This document shows, one piece after another, positions 9,453 through 19,421 of a stretch of DNA of 64,000 nucleotides. Position numbers and translations under genes: made by a program. The notes under the pieces are model-generated. The model was not told the origin of the DNA and searched no databases. It worked only from the letters and a program-made list of their open reading frames with translations. The DNA comes from Amycolatopsis sp. NBC_01488. GTDB taxonomy: Bacteria; Actinomycetota; Actinomycetes; Mycobacteriales; Pseudonocardiaceae. The stretch is from NCBI RefSeq assembly GCF_036227105.1, contig NZ_CP109434.1, positions 1,988,001-2,052,000 of the forward strand, written 5' to 3'. Positions within the stretch are counted from its first letter, which is position 1. Each line of letters starts with the position of its first letter.

Positions 9453-9456
9453 CGCC

Positions 9457-9660
9457 ACATGGTCGGACGTCGTCCAGGCCGCCGCGGGTGGGCTCCTCGA
9501 CGAATCGCACTGGGTCGACCTCAAACAGGAACTGCCCACGGGGAAAGCGACGATCAACACCGACCTGGCCAAAGACCTTGCGTCGCTGGCGGTCGACGGT
9601 GGCCTGCTCGTGATCGGCATCGAAGATCACAACAGCCACGCTGGCACCGTCCGCGCCGTT
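9457..9660 (+). pseudogene. Fragment of an AlbA_2 (Schlafen-type) domain protein
   Basis: The frame reads LLDESHWVDLKQELP, then LAKDLASLAVDGGLLVIGIED, the recognisable start of the AlbA_2 / divergent-AAA DNA-binding domain. No start codon (ATG/GTG) exists in frame between the upstream stop (9400-9402) and position 9610, and the rest of the family is absent. The frame instead continues without a stop into terpene synthase sequence. It is a truncated piece of an accessory-genome protein. Confidence 0.6.
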
Positions 9661-10512
9661 CCGGAGCAAGCCCCCGCAAGGCTCGCTCGTGTGCTGCTTT
9701 CCGTGGAAGTACCCAGCGCATTGCCTCTATGTCAGCCATCACGCCAGATGCTGCAAGCCGACCCCGTCTTTCGCGCAGTGCGCGACGTCATGGCACACGG
9801 CGCCAAGTTGGGTACTGTGGCCCAAGTCGGCCGTCTCCGGCGCGAATGCCTGGCTATGTGCCTCGCCATGGCCGGCGAGAGCGCTTGGCGGGTGACCAGA
9901 CACTCTCCGGCCCCGTGGGAGTACGCTGCCCAACGCCCCTTCAACGGCGCTATGGCCTGCCTGTCCGCTGTCGACGTCGTCGGAGGGTATGAGCTCAGCG
10001 CCGAGGAGTACGACGCACCCGCCATCCGCGCATTGACGATCAGCGCATCCAGGCTGATTCTCCACGCCAACGACATCTACTCCGCGGCGAAGGAGTCCGT
10101 AACCCACGCTGCGCGGGGAAACCTTCCCGCCTTGCTCGCCGACCGGCACGGTGAATCCCTCCAAGAAGGCGTGGCGCGCACCGTTCACCTCCACAACCGC
10201 CAGGTAGACGAGTACCTTGCCCTGGAGCCTGAAGCCGCCTATGGCGGGTCTGCTCAGGTAGCGCGTTACCTAGCTGACTTGCGCAGCTGGATCCGCGGAA
10301 GTCTCGAATGGCACAGCCTCACTGGCCGTTACCACAACCGCCCCGGTCGCCCAACCGTTCGGGACAGGACTGACGCACCAGCAGCACTCGCACCCACGGC
10401 TGGTTCCGGCGCACCGGACCAGTGCCTGCGGTGTGGCAGCGCACACGAGAACGAACCTCCTGGATCCAACCTCGCAGCAGACGACCCACTCGGTGGCCTG
10501 TCCGCGCGATAG
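9661..10512 (+). pseudogene. C-terminal half of a class I terpene synthase (2-methylisoborneol synthase-like)
   Basis: Class I terpene cyclases ionise prenyl diphosphates using an N-terminal Asp-rich motif and a C-terminal NSE/DTE motif. Here the C-terminal part is clear: WEYAAQRPFNGAMACLSAVD, VVGGYELSAEEY, the NSE motif NDIYSAAKE, and WIRGSLEWHSLTGRYH with the terminal RY pair. The N-terminal half, including any DDxxD motif, is absent and replaced in frame by AlbA_2-type sequence. The protein should be inactive. Sequence flavour resembles the 2-methylisoborneol synthase group, from memory of the family. The junction lies somewhere within 9640-9760. Confidence 0.7.
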
Positions 10513-10829
10513 AGACCAACCGGGGATTATTTCACGTTTGGCGTTGCAATTCTCGGACCGGCCTCTCCCTTCGCGTATCTCATCACCCCGGGCATAGATC
10601 CACTGCCGATCGAGATCAAGGAGGAGACCCCCGCGAATAGAGTTATCAACCATTGCCACGATCGTTGACTGCGATCAATATGGCCGTCGACCGATCTCTC
10701 GATGATCACCACGTCTCGGAATTCCGCGCCCAGCGCGGTTAACCAGGTCCGCGCGGATGAGGAGACCGTGAGCGAGGTGGCGAATCTGCGCGCCGTCCAG
10801 GGACACCGGCGCCCGCTGTCAAGTAACAG
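10513..10829. other. Intergenic region
   Basis: 317 bp between two convergently oriented units, moderately AT-richer than the neighbours. No gene or clear terminator seen. Confidence 0.3.
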
Positions 10830-11819
10830 TTAACGGGCGACTGCTGCTGCGACAATTGAAACGGTGGTACCTGGTACGGGGACGACTTGGTCGACGCGGA
10901 GCCCTGCGGTGGAGCATAGGCCGACGAGTTCGGCGGTGGTGCGTTCACGTCCGGTCAGTAGGGCTGGCATGAACAGGTCCAGCGTCTTGCCGGGGTGTGG
11001 CTCGTTTCCCTCTGGGATGGCTGCGTCGATGGCGAACACGTGTGCTCCGGGCTTGGCCGACGCGGCGCAATTCCGCAGGATGTGCACACACTCGTCGTCG
11101 CTCCAGTCGTGCAGGATGCGCTTGATGAGGTAGGCGTCTCCGGCTGGGACCTTCTCGAAGAAGTCCCCGCCGCGGGTTTCCCAGCGTCCGGCGACATCGG
11201 GAGTGTCGAGCAGGTGATCCGCCAGCACGCGGTCTTGGTCGAACAGCACGCCATGCAGCTTCGGGTTCGCGCGTAGCGCTTCCAGGAGCAGCCCGCCGCG
11301 TCCCCCGGCTACGTCGACGACGGTGCCTTCCTGCGGCAGGGGGCAGGTGTCGATGATCGGGGCGACCTCGAGGTCGGTGAACGCGGCCATGCCACGGTCG
11401 AAGTTGGCTCCGTCGTCGGGGTGAGAGGCGAGGTAGTCGAAGAACGGCTCCCCGAAGGCGTGGTCAAAGGCGGGTATGCCGGCGGTGGCGGAGTGGTGGA
11501 GTTGGCCTATCGCGCTCCACATCAGTGGCCCGGTCACGAACAGGACTGCGTCGGCCATGGGATGCGTCCGGCGGAGCACTTCGGCGCCAGGGGTCATGGC
11601 GAAGACGCCCGGTTGGGTCTCGCAGAACACGTCGCGGGTCGCGAGGAGGCGCAGGACGCGGTGAAGGTGTTCGGGGTGGGTGTTGGTCTTGTGGGCCAAC
11701 TCCTCTACGGGCAGTGGCCCGGTGTCGAGGTGGTCAGCAATGTCGAGGAGAACGGCGGTGCGTAACGCTGCCGGGTAGACGTAGCTCATCGCGTCGTCAA
11801 GCAGTGATGCTTCAGTCAC
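10830..11819 (-). CDS. SAM-dependent methyltransferase (plant-type O-methyltransferase fold)
   Basis: A 329-residue protein of the Methyltransf_2 type common in natural-product clusters. The start GTG 11819 has AGGAGG 8 nt upstream. An N-terminal helical dimerisation/winged-helix region (residues ~10-90) precedes the Rossmann domain, with the SAM motif I VVDVAGGRGGLLLEAL near residue 165 and the ILHDWSDDEC block (catalytic His expected here) near residue 235. Its start overlaps by 8 bp the stop of an upstream coding remnant, so it was the downstream member of an operon. It lies between a damaged terpene synthase and a terpene synthase-P450 pair. A terpenoid or polyketide acceptor is possible but unproven. 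Confidence 0.85.
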   Translation of the reverse strand: MTEASLLDDAMSYVYPAALRTAVLLDIADHLDTGPLPVEELAHKTNTHPEHLHRVLRLLATRDVFCETQPGVFAMTPGAEVLRRTHPMADAVLFVTGPLMWSAIGQLHHSATAGIPAFDHAFGEPFFDYLASHPDDGANFDRGMAAFTDLEVAPIIDTCPLPQEGTVVDVAGGRGGLLLEALRANPKLHGVLFDQDRVLADHLLDTPDVAGRWETRGGDFFEKVPAGDAYLIKRILHDWSDDECVHILRNCAASAKPGAHVFAIDAAIPEGNEPHPGKTLDLFMPALLTGRERTTAELVGLCSTAGLRVDQVVPVPGTTVSIVAAAVAR

Positions 11820-11905
11820 GGCTGTCCTCCTGTTGGGCGTGTAGGTCTTCGTTGAGGAACCGGCTGAGCGCGACCGGGTCGTAGGCGTGTTCCCAGTGCT
11901 CGATG
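11812..11905 (-). pseudogene. C-terminal stub of the gene originally upstream of the methyltransferase
   Basis: About 29 codons (EHWEHAYDPVALSRFLNEDL...) read in a protein-like way and stop 8 bp inside the methyltransferase start, the spacing of a coupled operon. The frame is cut at 11906, exactly where the IS256-type inverted repeat begins. The parent family could not be recognised. Confidence 0.5.
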
Positions 11906-13340
11906 GAGCAATAGTCAAGACCTGTGGATGAAGATCTTTTAGGCGGCTGCGGGTGGGGTGTGTTCGGTGGGGCGTTCGACGAGTTTGCCTGCCTCGAACC
12001 GTGCGCCGGCACGGACGAGGGCGACCAGGTGGGGCGCGTTGACCGCGCGCCAGCGAGCCTGGGCCGCTTCGATGAGCTTGAATGCCATCGCCAACCCCGC
12101 CGCGCGGGAGCCAGGACCCTTGGTGACCTTGGTGCGGTGCCGCACGGTGGCGAAGGTTGACTCGATCGGGTTCGTGGTCCGCAGGTGGATCCAGTGCTCG
12201 GCCGGATAGTCGTAGAACGCCAGCAGCACGTCAATGTCGTCGGTGATCTTGGCGGCGGCCTTGGGGAACTTCGCGCCGTAGGCGGCATCGAACGCCTTCA
12301 CCGCGTCCAGGGCGTGCCGGCGGTCTTCGGCGTTCCAGATCTGCGCGAGGGCCTTCTTCGCCCCGGGATGCGCGGACTTGGGCAGCGCCGCCAGCACGTT
12401 GGCGATCTTGTGGAACCAGCAGCGCTGCTCCCGGGTCTCGGGAAACACCTCCCGCAGCGCGCCCCAGAACCCGAGCGCCCCGTCGCCCGCGGCCAGCACC
12501 GGGGCACGCATCCCGCGGCGGCGGGCATCGCGCAGCAGATCCGCCCAGGACTCGGCCGACTCGCGGTACCCGTCAGCCAGTGCCACCAGCTCCTTGCGGC
12601 CGTCGGCGCGCACCCCGATCATCACCAGCAGGCACAGTTTCTGCTCTTCCAGGCGGATGTTGACGTGGATCCCGTCCGCCCACAGATAAACAAAGTCCAC
12701 AGTGGACAGATCACGTTCGGCGAAGGCGCGTTGTTCGGCCTTCCACTGCTCGGTCAGCTTCGTGATCACCGGACCCGACAGGCCCTTCGCCGACCCGAGG
12801 AACTGACCCAGCGCCGGCACGAAGTCCCCCGAGGACAGGCCGTGCAGGTACAGCAGCGGCAGCACCTCGGTGATCTTCGGGGTCTTGCGTGCCCACGGCG
12901 GCAGGATCGCCGAGGAGACCGCTCGCGTTCGCCGGTGTCGGGGTCGATGCGCTTGTCGTTGACCCGCGGCGCGGTCACCTGCACCGCGCCCGCGCTGGTC
13001 AGCACCTCGCGCGGTTCGTGGTGACCGTTGCGGACCACCAGGCGATGCCCGTTCTCATCACGCTCGCCGGCCAACCGGGCGATATAGGCCTCGACCTCGG
13101 CCTGCAACGCCTCGGCCAGCATCCGCCGCGCGCCTTCACGCACCAGCTCATCGATCACCGACGACGCGGACGAGCCGCCCGCCGCACCGTCATCACCAGC
13201 AGCAGGATCAGGGACTACGCTCAGCATCGGGTCGTACCTTCCCGGCCGACGTTGGCGCGTCGGCCATGCTTGGAAACCTCAACCGGTCACCGGGAAGGTA
13301 CGCCCCCTTCCCAGCCATCCACAGGTTTCAAGCATTGCTC
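11906..13340. mobile_element. IS256-family insertion sequence (1,435 bp)
   Basis: Imperfect terminal inverted repeats share GAGCAAT at the tips and ACCTGTGGATG inside (11906-11930 and the reverse complement of 13316-13340). They enclose a single Mutator-type transposase gene. The 8-9 bp target duplication expected for IS256 elements is not visible: GCTCGATG on the left, TCGGTGCA on the right. With the truncated gene at the left edge this suggests a deletion or recombination next to the element. Confidence 0.8.
11939..13227 (-). pseudogene. IS256-family (Mutator-type) transposase, frameshifted
   Basis: The N-terminal part (ATG 13227) contains SVIDELVREGARRMLAEALQ and NGHHEPREVLTSAGAV. The C-terminal part carries the DDE residues in ADGIHVNIRLEE, GDGALGFWGAL and NPIESTFATVRHRT. 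The two lie in different frames. At about 12920 the codons after GERER read SPRRS instead of the expected FSSAILPPWARKTPKITEV, which is restored by adding one base. A single-base deletion therefore inactivates it. Whether an intact copy exists elsewhere is not visible here. Confidence 0.85.
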
Positions 13341-14326
13341 TCGGTGCACCATCACCAGCCACTACTACCCAGAGTCACCGACGGTTGCGCGGAAAGACTG
13401 AATGGCTACGGTCTACGACGTGCAGTCCGAGCGCGGCAAATATTCCGGGTTCCCCGCAGCCAGACAGGATGAGCCGCAGACCGATGCCAAACCCGGACAC
13501 CTGCTCATCTGGTCATCGAAAACGTCGACTGAATTTGCTGACTGCCAGATTTGCGCACGGCGCCGCCTGTCTGCATCGTCGCCCTGCGCCAGCTGCGGTA
13601 ACTGGATAGAAAATTCGCGTTTTTCGGATAGTTCGCTCCTTAACCGCGGCCTAGTGTGACCTTAGTGTCACTTAGGACGACAGCGCTGCACACTCCTGAT
13701 GCACACTTGAGCGACAGTCCTCGCGGCGTCCCGTCCCTGCGTCGGAGGGGGTGCCCGGTTCAGTCGATCCCGAGCGGGCAGTGCACTAATCGACTGTCGG
13801 CAAGCGAATCGGTAAACCAGAAAGGGCAAGTCTGCAGATTCGATCTAAATTTCCTGTGAATATTTTGGAAAGTGCGGTCATGAGGCGATAGTGCAGCGTC
13901 GCACCGACCGGCGGGCCCGTCGCCTGCGGGTGGTTTCGCTTCGTCACTGGCGGGGTCGGTCTTGAGCTGTATCCCGGCAAGACGCGCATTGTATTTGCAA
14001 GGGAGGTGGTCCGCGCAGGCTCGGATGAGCACATGTTGTTCACATTCGTTGGTTTCCAGTCCGGCTTGACTGGGCCAAGAACAAGCGTGTCGCTGCAACC
14101 TGTCCACTCGCTGCTTGTCTTCTAGGCGGGCCCTTGAGTTTCGCGCGATCAATGCAGTTGATCTCAGTTAAGGATTGAGTTGAAGTTCCCGCAAGATGCA
14201 AGATGGTGGTTGCGGGACGAGCCGAACATGACGAACCGGCCGGCGGAATTTGGGGCGGGAACTGCACCTGCCGTTCTCGCGTACTGGTACGGCCGGTGAG
14301 GATTTCATTGGTTCTGGAGAGTTCCT
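13341..14326. other. Gene-poor region upstream of the terpene synthase
   Basis: About 985 bp of lower GC than its surroundings. Short open frames (for example 13402-13659 +) have no recognisable motif, and their codon use is unlike the neighbouring genes. It presumably contains the promoter of the terpene synthase operon near its right end. No repeat or RNA structure could be supported. Confidence 0.35.
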
Positions 14327-15340
14327 ATGCCGCAGGACGTTCGCTTCGACATCCCCATCCCCGCGCGGTGCAATCCGCACGAAGCCGAGGCCGAGCAGCA
14401 TAACTTGCAATGGCTGCTCTACCACCGGATGCTGGCCGACCCCGACGCCGTCACCCTGTACAGATCTTGGGGGATGGCCAACCTGGCCGCCCGGTGCTGG
14501 CCCGATGCTGATGTCGACGACCTCGGGCTGACGGTGGATTTGAAGAGTTTCTATTTCCTGTTCGATGACCAGTTCGACGGGCCGCAGGGCGAGGTGCCTT
14601 CCAACGTCGCGGCGGTTTGTCGAGAGCTGATCGACATCGTCCACCAGGCTCCGGGCGCCGCATCGCGCTATCCGGTTGCTAAGGCCTTCGCCGACCTGTG
14701 GGCTCGTAGCAGGGTGGGAATGTCGCGGTCATGGGTCGCTCGTACTGCCCATGACTGGGAGCGGTACTTCGCCTCGTACTCGCACGAAGCCGTCAACCGG
14801 CGCTCCCAGGTGGTCCCGACGATGGACGACTACCTGGCCATCCGCCGAGGTTCGGCTGCTACCGAGTCAGTCACGGACATGGTAGAGCGTCTCAATCGGG
14901 TCGAGGTGCCCCCAGTCGCGTTCCACAGTCCGCAATTGCGGCTGATGCGGCAGATTGCTGCAGACGTCCCGTTCATCTGCAACGACGTTTACTCGTATGA
15001 GAAGGAAACGGCTCGCGGCGACGTCTACAACCTGGTCACCGTGCTTTGCCGGCAGCGCCGATACTCCGTTTCGGAGGCGGTCGACGAGATCCAGGCCGTG
15101 GTCGCGGAGCAGATTCGCCGATTCCTGCAGCTGCGTGGCGAAGTGCCGTACATGTTGGATGAAGTCGGGATAGTTGGGACGCACCGCCTGCACGTGCTCC
15201 GCTACATAGAGGGGCTGGGCGACTGGCTGCGCGGACATAACGACTGGATGAGCAGCACCGCCCGCTACAGGGTCGGAGGCTCGCCGCCGGGAGACCAGCC
15301 CGGATATCTCGACATCCTCCTAGATCAGCCGTCGCTATGA
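14327..15340 (+). CDS. Class I terpene synthase
   Basis: A 337-residue bacterial sesquiterpene-type cyclase that ionises a linear prenyl diphosphate (probably farnesyl diphosphate) with Mg2+. The first metal motif is D80-D-Q-F-D84 in FLFDDQFDG. The NSE motif is N219-D-V-Y-S-Y-E-K-E227. The C-terminal RY pair is in STARYRV. Length and motif spacing are normal. ATG 14327 has GGAG about 7 nt upstream. Its TGA overlaps the ATG of the following P450 (ATGA), so the two are translationally coupled, as in the albaflavenone synthase pair of Streptomyces. Product unknown. Intact, unlike the cyclase at 9.7-10.5 kb. Confidence 0.93.
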   Translation: MPQDVRFDIPIPARCNPHEAEAEQHNLQWLLYHRMLADPDAVTLYRSWGMANLAARCWPDADVDDLGLTVDLKSFYFLFDDQFDGPQGEVPSNVAAVCRELIDIVHQAPGAASRYPVAKAFADLWARSRVGMSRSWVARTAHDWERYFASYSHEAVNRRSQVVPTMDDYLAIRRGSAATESVTDMVERLNRVEVPPVAFHSPQLRLMRQIAADVPFICNDVYSYEKETARGDVYNLVTVLCRQRRYSVSEAVDEIQAVVAEQIRRFLQLRGEVPYMLDEVGIVGTHRLHVLRYIEGLGDWLRGHNDWMSSTARYRVGGSPPGDQPGYLDILLDQPSL

Positions 15341-16674
15341 CGACCAGGCCTGCTGATGCTCCTGTCGTGTGTGCCGCGCGGCGCCGACTACCTCTGCTCG
15401 GCCATACCTTGTGGCTGGCCCTGCGCCGCGTGGATTACCTGCAGGCGCTTCGCGCCTGCGGCGATGCGGTCCTTATCCACCTCGGCCCCCTGCCCGTCTA
15501 CGTCCTCAACTCACCCGAACTCATCCACCGCATGCTCGTCGAGCATGCCGGCAAGTTCTCCAAAGGGCTGCTGTTCGACCGGGCTCGCCCCTACTTCGGC
15601 GACGGACTGCTGACCTCGTCAGGCTCCTTCCATATGCGCCAACGCCGCCTCGTTCAGCCCGCTTTCCACCGCGACGCCGTGTACGGGCACACTGCCGCCA
15701 TGGCCAACGCCGTCAACCGCCACATCGATCAGTGGCGCGATGGGCAGGTAATTGCGGTGGAGCGCGAGACTCGTGCGCTGGCCACCTCCATCATCGTGGA
15801 AACCTTATTCGACACCGACGACTCGATGCAGCTCGCGGAGCTGGTCGAGCGCTCGCTTCCCGAATTCATCGCCGGTGTTGGCCGTCGTACCCTCCTGCCC
15901 TCCGCTTTGACCCGCCTGCCCATTCCCGGCACGCGGCGCTTCGACGCCGCTGGAGCCGACCTGCGCCGCACAACCCTCCGCTTTGTCGCACAACATCGCC
16001 GCGATGGCGGGAACCTCGTGTCGAGGCTGCTGGCCGCCCGCGACCATACGGGGCGGGGCATGACCGACGACGAGGCTGTCGACGAGGTGATCACTCTGCT
16101 CATCGCCGGTATCGAGACCTCCGCCACCACCCTCGCTTGGGCTTACCATGAACTCGGCCACCACCCCCAACTGCGCGACCGTCTCCACCACGAGGTCGAC
16201 ACCGTGCTGGCCGGCCGCCGGGTCACAGCCGCCGATCTTCCCAGGCTGCGGTTCAACCGCGCGTTACTGTACGAGATCCTGCGCTTGCACCACCCGACCT
16301 GGCTCCTTATGCGCCGCGCCCAGGAAGACGCGGACCTGGGCGGCGTGCTTATTCCTGCTGGTGCCGAGGCCCTCTACAGCCCCACCACCTTGCACCGCGA
16401 CCCAAATCTGTACGCCGACCCCTTGCGTCTGGATCCCGACCGATGGCTGCCCGATCCGCCGCCGCTGCCACGCTGCTCGTTCATCCCCTTCGGCGCTGGT
16501 AACCGAAAATGCGTTGGCGAGACATTCGCCTGGAGCGAAATGTCCCTCATCCTGGCCACCGTAGCCGCCCGCTGGCAACTCGATCCCTGCTCTGGGACGA
16601 AAGTCAAGACCATCGTCGACGGTATCGTACGCCCCGGTCACCTGCCAATGACCGTCCGTTCTCGCGCGAGGTGA
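15337..16674 (+). CDS. Cytochrome P450, coupled to the terpene synthase
   Basis: A 445-residue soluble P450. The heme ligand is Cys392 in FGAGNRKCVGE, the ExxR pair is E313/R316 in YEILRLHHP, and the I-helix oxygen-activation motif is AGIETSATT (residues 257-265), with Glu in place of the more common Asp. The start overlaps the terpene synthase stop by 4 nt, which strongly implies that it oxidises the cyclase product. Overall character (SPTTLHRDP, PDRWLPD) resembles the CYP170-like terpene oxidases, a judgement from memory. No ferredoxin or reductase gene is adjacent, so general redox partners must serve it. Confidence 0.93.
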   Translation: MTTRPADAPVVCAARRRLPLLGHTLWLALRRVDYLQALRACGDAVLIHLGPLPVYVLNSPELIHRMLVEHAGKFSKGLLFDRARPYFGDGLLTSSGSFHMRQRRLVQPAFHRDAVYGHTAAMANAVNRHIDQWRDGQVIAVERETRALATSIIVETLFDTDDSMQLAELVERSLPEFIAGVGRRTLLPSALTRLPIPGTRRFDAAGADLRRTTLRFVAQHRRDGGNLVSRLLAARDHTGRGMTDDEAVDEVITLLIAGIETSATTLAWAYHELGHHPQLRDRLHHEVDTVLAGRRVTAADLPRLRFNRALLYEILRLHHPTWLLMRRAQEDADLGGVLIPAGAEALYSPTTLHRDPNLYADPLRLDPDRWLPDPPPLPRCSFIPFGAGNRKCVGETFAWSEMSLILATVAARWQLDPCSGTKVKTIVDGIVRPGHLPMTVRSRAR

Positions 16675-16823
16675 CACGGTTGAGGTTGAGGGCGGGGAGC
16701 GGTGAACCTCCGGCGCGGTCCGGAAACCCCAGCGGCAAACACTGCTCCCGCCGGCAAGGACCATGTGGATAACGCTGGGCAGGTGCCCTATGACGGTACC
16801 GGTGGCTCGTCGGCTGGCCGTCA

Positions 16824-17827
16824 TCAGTCGGGCCGGTGCCGGGTTGATCGCCGCAGTGTGATTGAAGGCGCTTCACCAAACTTCTGACGGTAGGCTGTGG
16901 CGAATCGGCTCATGTGAGTGAAACCCCACCGGGCTGCGATGGGGGTTACGCGCGCGCCTGATACATCGCGTGCCGCGACAAGATCGTCACGCACTCGATC
17001 CAGACGTACCTCACGCAGATGGCGCATCGGCGACGTGTGGAATTCCTCCCGGAAGCTCTCCTGGAGCGACCGTACGCGCTCACCCCGGCCTCACGGGCGA
17101 GGCTCTGTGTCGTCAGGGGCCTTTCCGGGTATGCTTCGATGAAGTCGAGGACACGTCGGGCAGCCTGGGCACCGATAGTCCGTGCTGGCATCTGCAGGAG
17201 TGAAGTGTAGTTGTGGGGCTGTGACTGGAGCAGGCCATTGACCAGCAGGTTTTCCATGTTCGTCCCAGCCAACGAATGCTGCGCGATCACGCCCCCACGT
17301 TCTAGGTCGTTTATCAGCACGTTGACGATCTCCGACCACGTTCGCATAGATCCGAGATTGAGGTCGATACGACTGGCGAACTCAAGTGGTTTGTCCAACT
17401 GCTGATGGGCAAGAGTTGTTGACAGTGCCTGTTCGACGGCGTCGCGCTCGATACGCAGGGTGATCGGCGTGCAGCCGGGACACATATCCGCGGTGACCGG
17501 CCGCGTCGGTGAAGCGATCATCGCTATCGTTTCATCAACGAGGACTTCTTCACCGCCGGAGTTGACACGACATCTGCCGTAGTAAGGGATCTGTACCGCG
17601 AAAAACCCCGTCGGTCCGGAGGACAGTCTGGTCCCGCTGCCGAATCGGAAGCACGACGCAGTGACGCTCCGGATGTTCACAGCGTTAAGTAAGGTCGAGG
17701 ACCTGCGCCCCCTCTCCGTTGGTGCCAGGTCGATGTCGCAGAAGACCTTGCCGAGCTCTTGGCTCGCGTAGTCCAAGTCGGTGGTGTCGAATACTGGGAA
17801 CTTAGCGAGACGCGGTTCCGGCAGCAT
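16824..17827 (-). pseudogene. AraC-family regulator, frameshifted in the DNA-binding domain
   Basis: The N-terminal ~230 residues (start near 17827) fit an AraC_binding_2-type sensor domain, followed by RRVLDFIEAYPERPLTTQSLAREAGVS, the first helix-turn-helix. The frame then goes wrong (about 17085). The continuation SLQESFREEFHTSPMRHLREV and a second HTH ending FGEAPS lies in the next frame down to 16824. Removing two bases in the GCGC run near 17080 restores one protein. It faces the terpene synthase-P450 operon convergently and may once have regulated it. As read it cannot bind DNA normally. Confidence 0.7.
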
Positions 17828-19421
17828 GCTATGCCCTCCCCATAAGTGAATCCTCAGAAATGGAAGAACCTGTTCATCTACGCGATACCGGCTGGCAAGG
17901 CGCGACTCAAGGTTCTCGTCAGTCGCTGCTGATGTCCTCTCTTCCGGACGGAGCGAACAGATTTGGCCACGGCGTCCCCTTCGACCCGTGGTGCCAGTTC
18001 GATCACGCTCGAGCCGATCCTGATATCCACGAAGCCGCCGCGATGACGGCGTCGAAGAGCTATTCGGGCGGACTCGAGGGCAGTCGACCCAGTCGTAGCA
18101 CCCGGCGTTACGGGCGCACCAACTTCTACCCCGCCACCGATCATGCCGACGGGGTGGCGAGGCTCCAGACGACGATCATGCATACGTGCGCCGGATGCTG
18201 GTGGAGCAGTGTTCGGCGACCTATGAGCGGCCGAACTGACCCGCGCTCAGACCGCCCTGACGGGGCGTGAGCAACATCGACGTCATTGGCGACCAGCATC
18301 TGGTATAGGCGGCAAGCACGTACTGGGCATCACGGTCAGAGCGACATCGATCGTTCCGCCTAGCCCAGCGGGCGGCGACAGCACCGACTTGGCCACCCGT
18401 GCGCTCGCCTCGCCCGCGCTCGCTAGCACATCGAGCAGCGCGATAGGCGTGTTGTAGCCGCACACGCCGTTGTCCACAGTAGATCTTGCGTAATGCAACC
18501 TCCGATCACAGTATTCTCATTCTCCAGCATCCTCGTGTCGAGCTTCCGCTGTCATGCGCCAAATGGGTGGACCACTCCGGGCATGTGGAGGAGCTTCCCT
18601 ACCATGGATCTACCGCCGCGCCACCCCCGAGGGCGGCCTTGTCGGGCCGGTGGGTAACACAGTCCGCGCAAAGCTGGCCTGCGCGGTCCACAAGTAAGCA
18701 GGCTCGGTACTGCTGAACAGACCGGGCCTCCGGACCTTGAGGAGCACACGCCTGCGACCGAGGCTACTGAGGTCTTTCCGTGTAGCGTCTTGTTGGGGCC
18801 GGACGTGGTGACCTCGCGGATTCAACTGTCGCCAGTTCGCCGATCGTGTAGCCGCGTGCGATCGACTGGAGCATCGCGGCTCCGGCGATTCTTGCAGCCG
18901 TGGCGGTTACGCGGCGTGGGCGCGGTTGTCGCCGAGAACGGTCGCGACGACCGGTGCCTGCGCCTGAAGAACGAGTTGCCGCAGCGCGACGGCGCGGCCG
19001 CAGTGCGCGTGGATACGGAGTTCGCGTAGCCGGATTTCGGTCATGCCGGCCACCGTCGGCTGCCAGCACGGCGGCCGGGGAAAGCCAGCGATCGTTCTAC
19101 ATGATCTACCTTCCGCGTGCTGGGCGCACCGAAGCAGCTTGTTGACGTTGCAACAGGAACGCTAGACGGCTATAAAGCTCGCGCTGTTTGGATTGTCCAC
19201 TGCGCAACGCCACTCCTAGTGTTGGCGTTAATGCCGCCCAGGACAGCAACGCCGCACGCGGCGATTCGCCCCTGGAGGAGCGACTTCTCGCAGCGACGAG
19301 GTCCTGCATCAGCGTTGATGCCAGACTCGGGTCAGTCCGAGCTGGGGCGGCGCCACTCAGTTTCCCGGTGACGCATCGGTGAACCACAAGGAAACGACAA
19401 GTGGATCCTAGCTGCAGTTAC
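17828..19421. other. Gene-poor, decayed stretch
   Basis: About 1.6 kb with no intact gene. Minus-strand frames around 18280-18500 have some protein-like runs but no motif. One small recombinase-like remnant (18907-19044) is listed separately. The upstream region of the AraC remnant lies at the left end and that of the Leu-type dehydrogenase at the right end. Confidence 0.35.
18907..19044 (-). pseudogene. Short remnant resembling a recurring actinobacterial mobile-element protein tail
   Basis: A 45-residue frame containing LRELRIHAHCGRAVALRQLV followed by LQAQAPVVATVLG. This run resembles a peptide tail seen repeatedly in recombinase-associated remnants of actinobacterial genomes (recollection, not a search). 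The expected continuation is lost after the stop at 18907. Confidence 0.3.

Noticed and set aside
840..17827. Explaining all frameshifts as sequencing error
   Set aside because: The tatB case is an insertion with target duplication, several genes need multiple shifts plus missing domains, and genes right of 50.5 kb show none. Single-base cases (IS256 transposase, AraC) could still be errors and are flagged for read checking.
17828..18906. Several minus-strand open frames as genes
   Set aside because: They lack ribosome binding sites and motifs, and codon use looks unlike neighbouring genes; kept as non-coding or decayed DNA.
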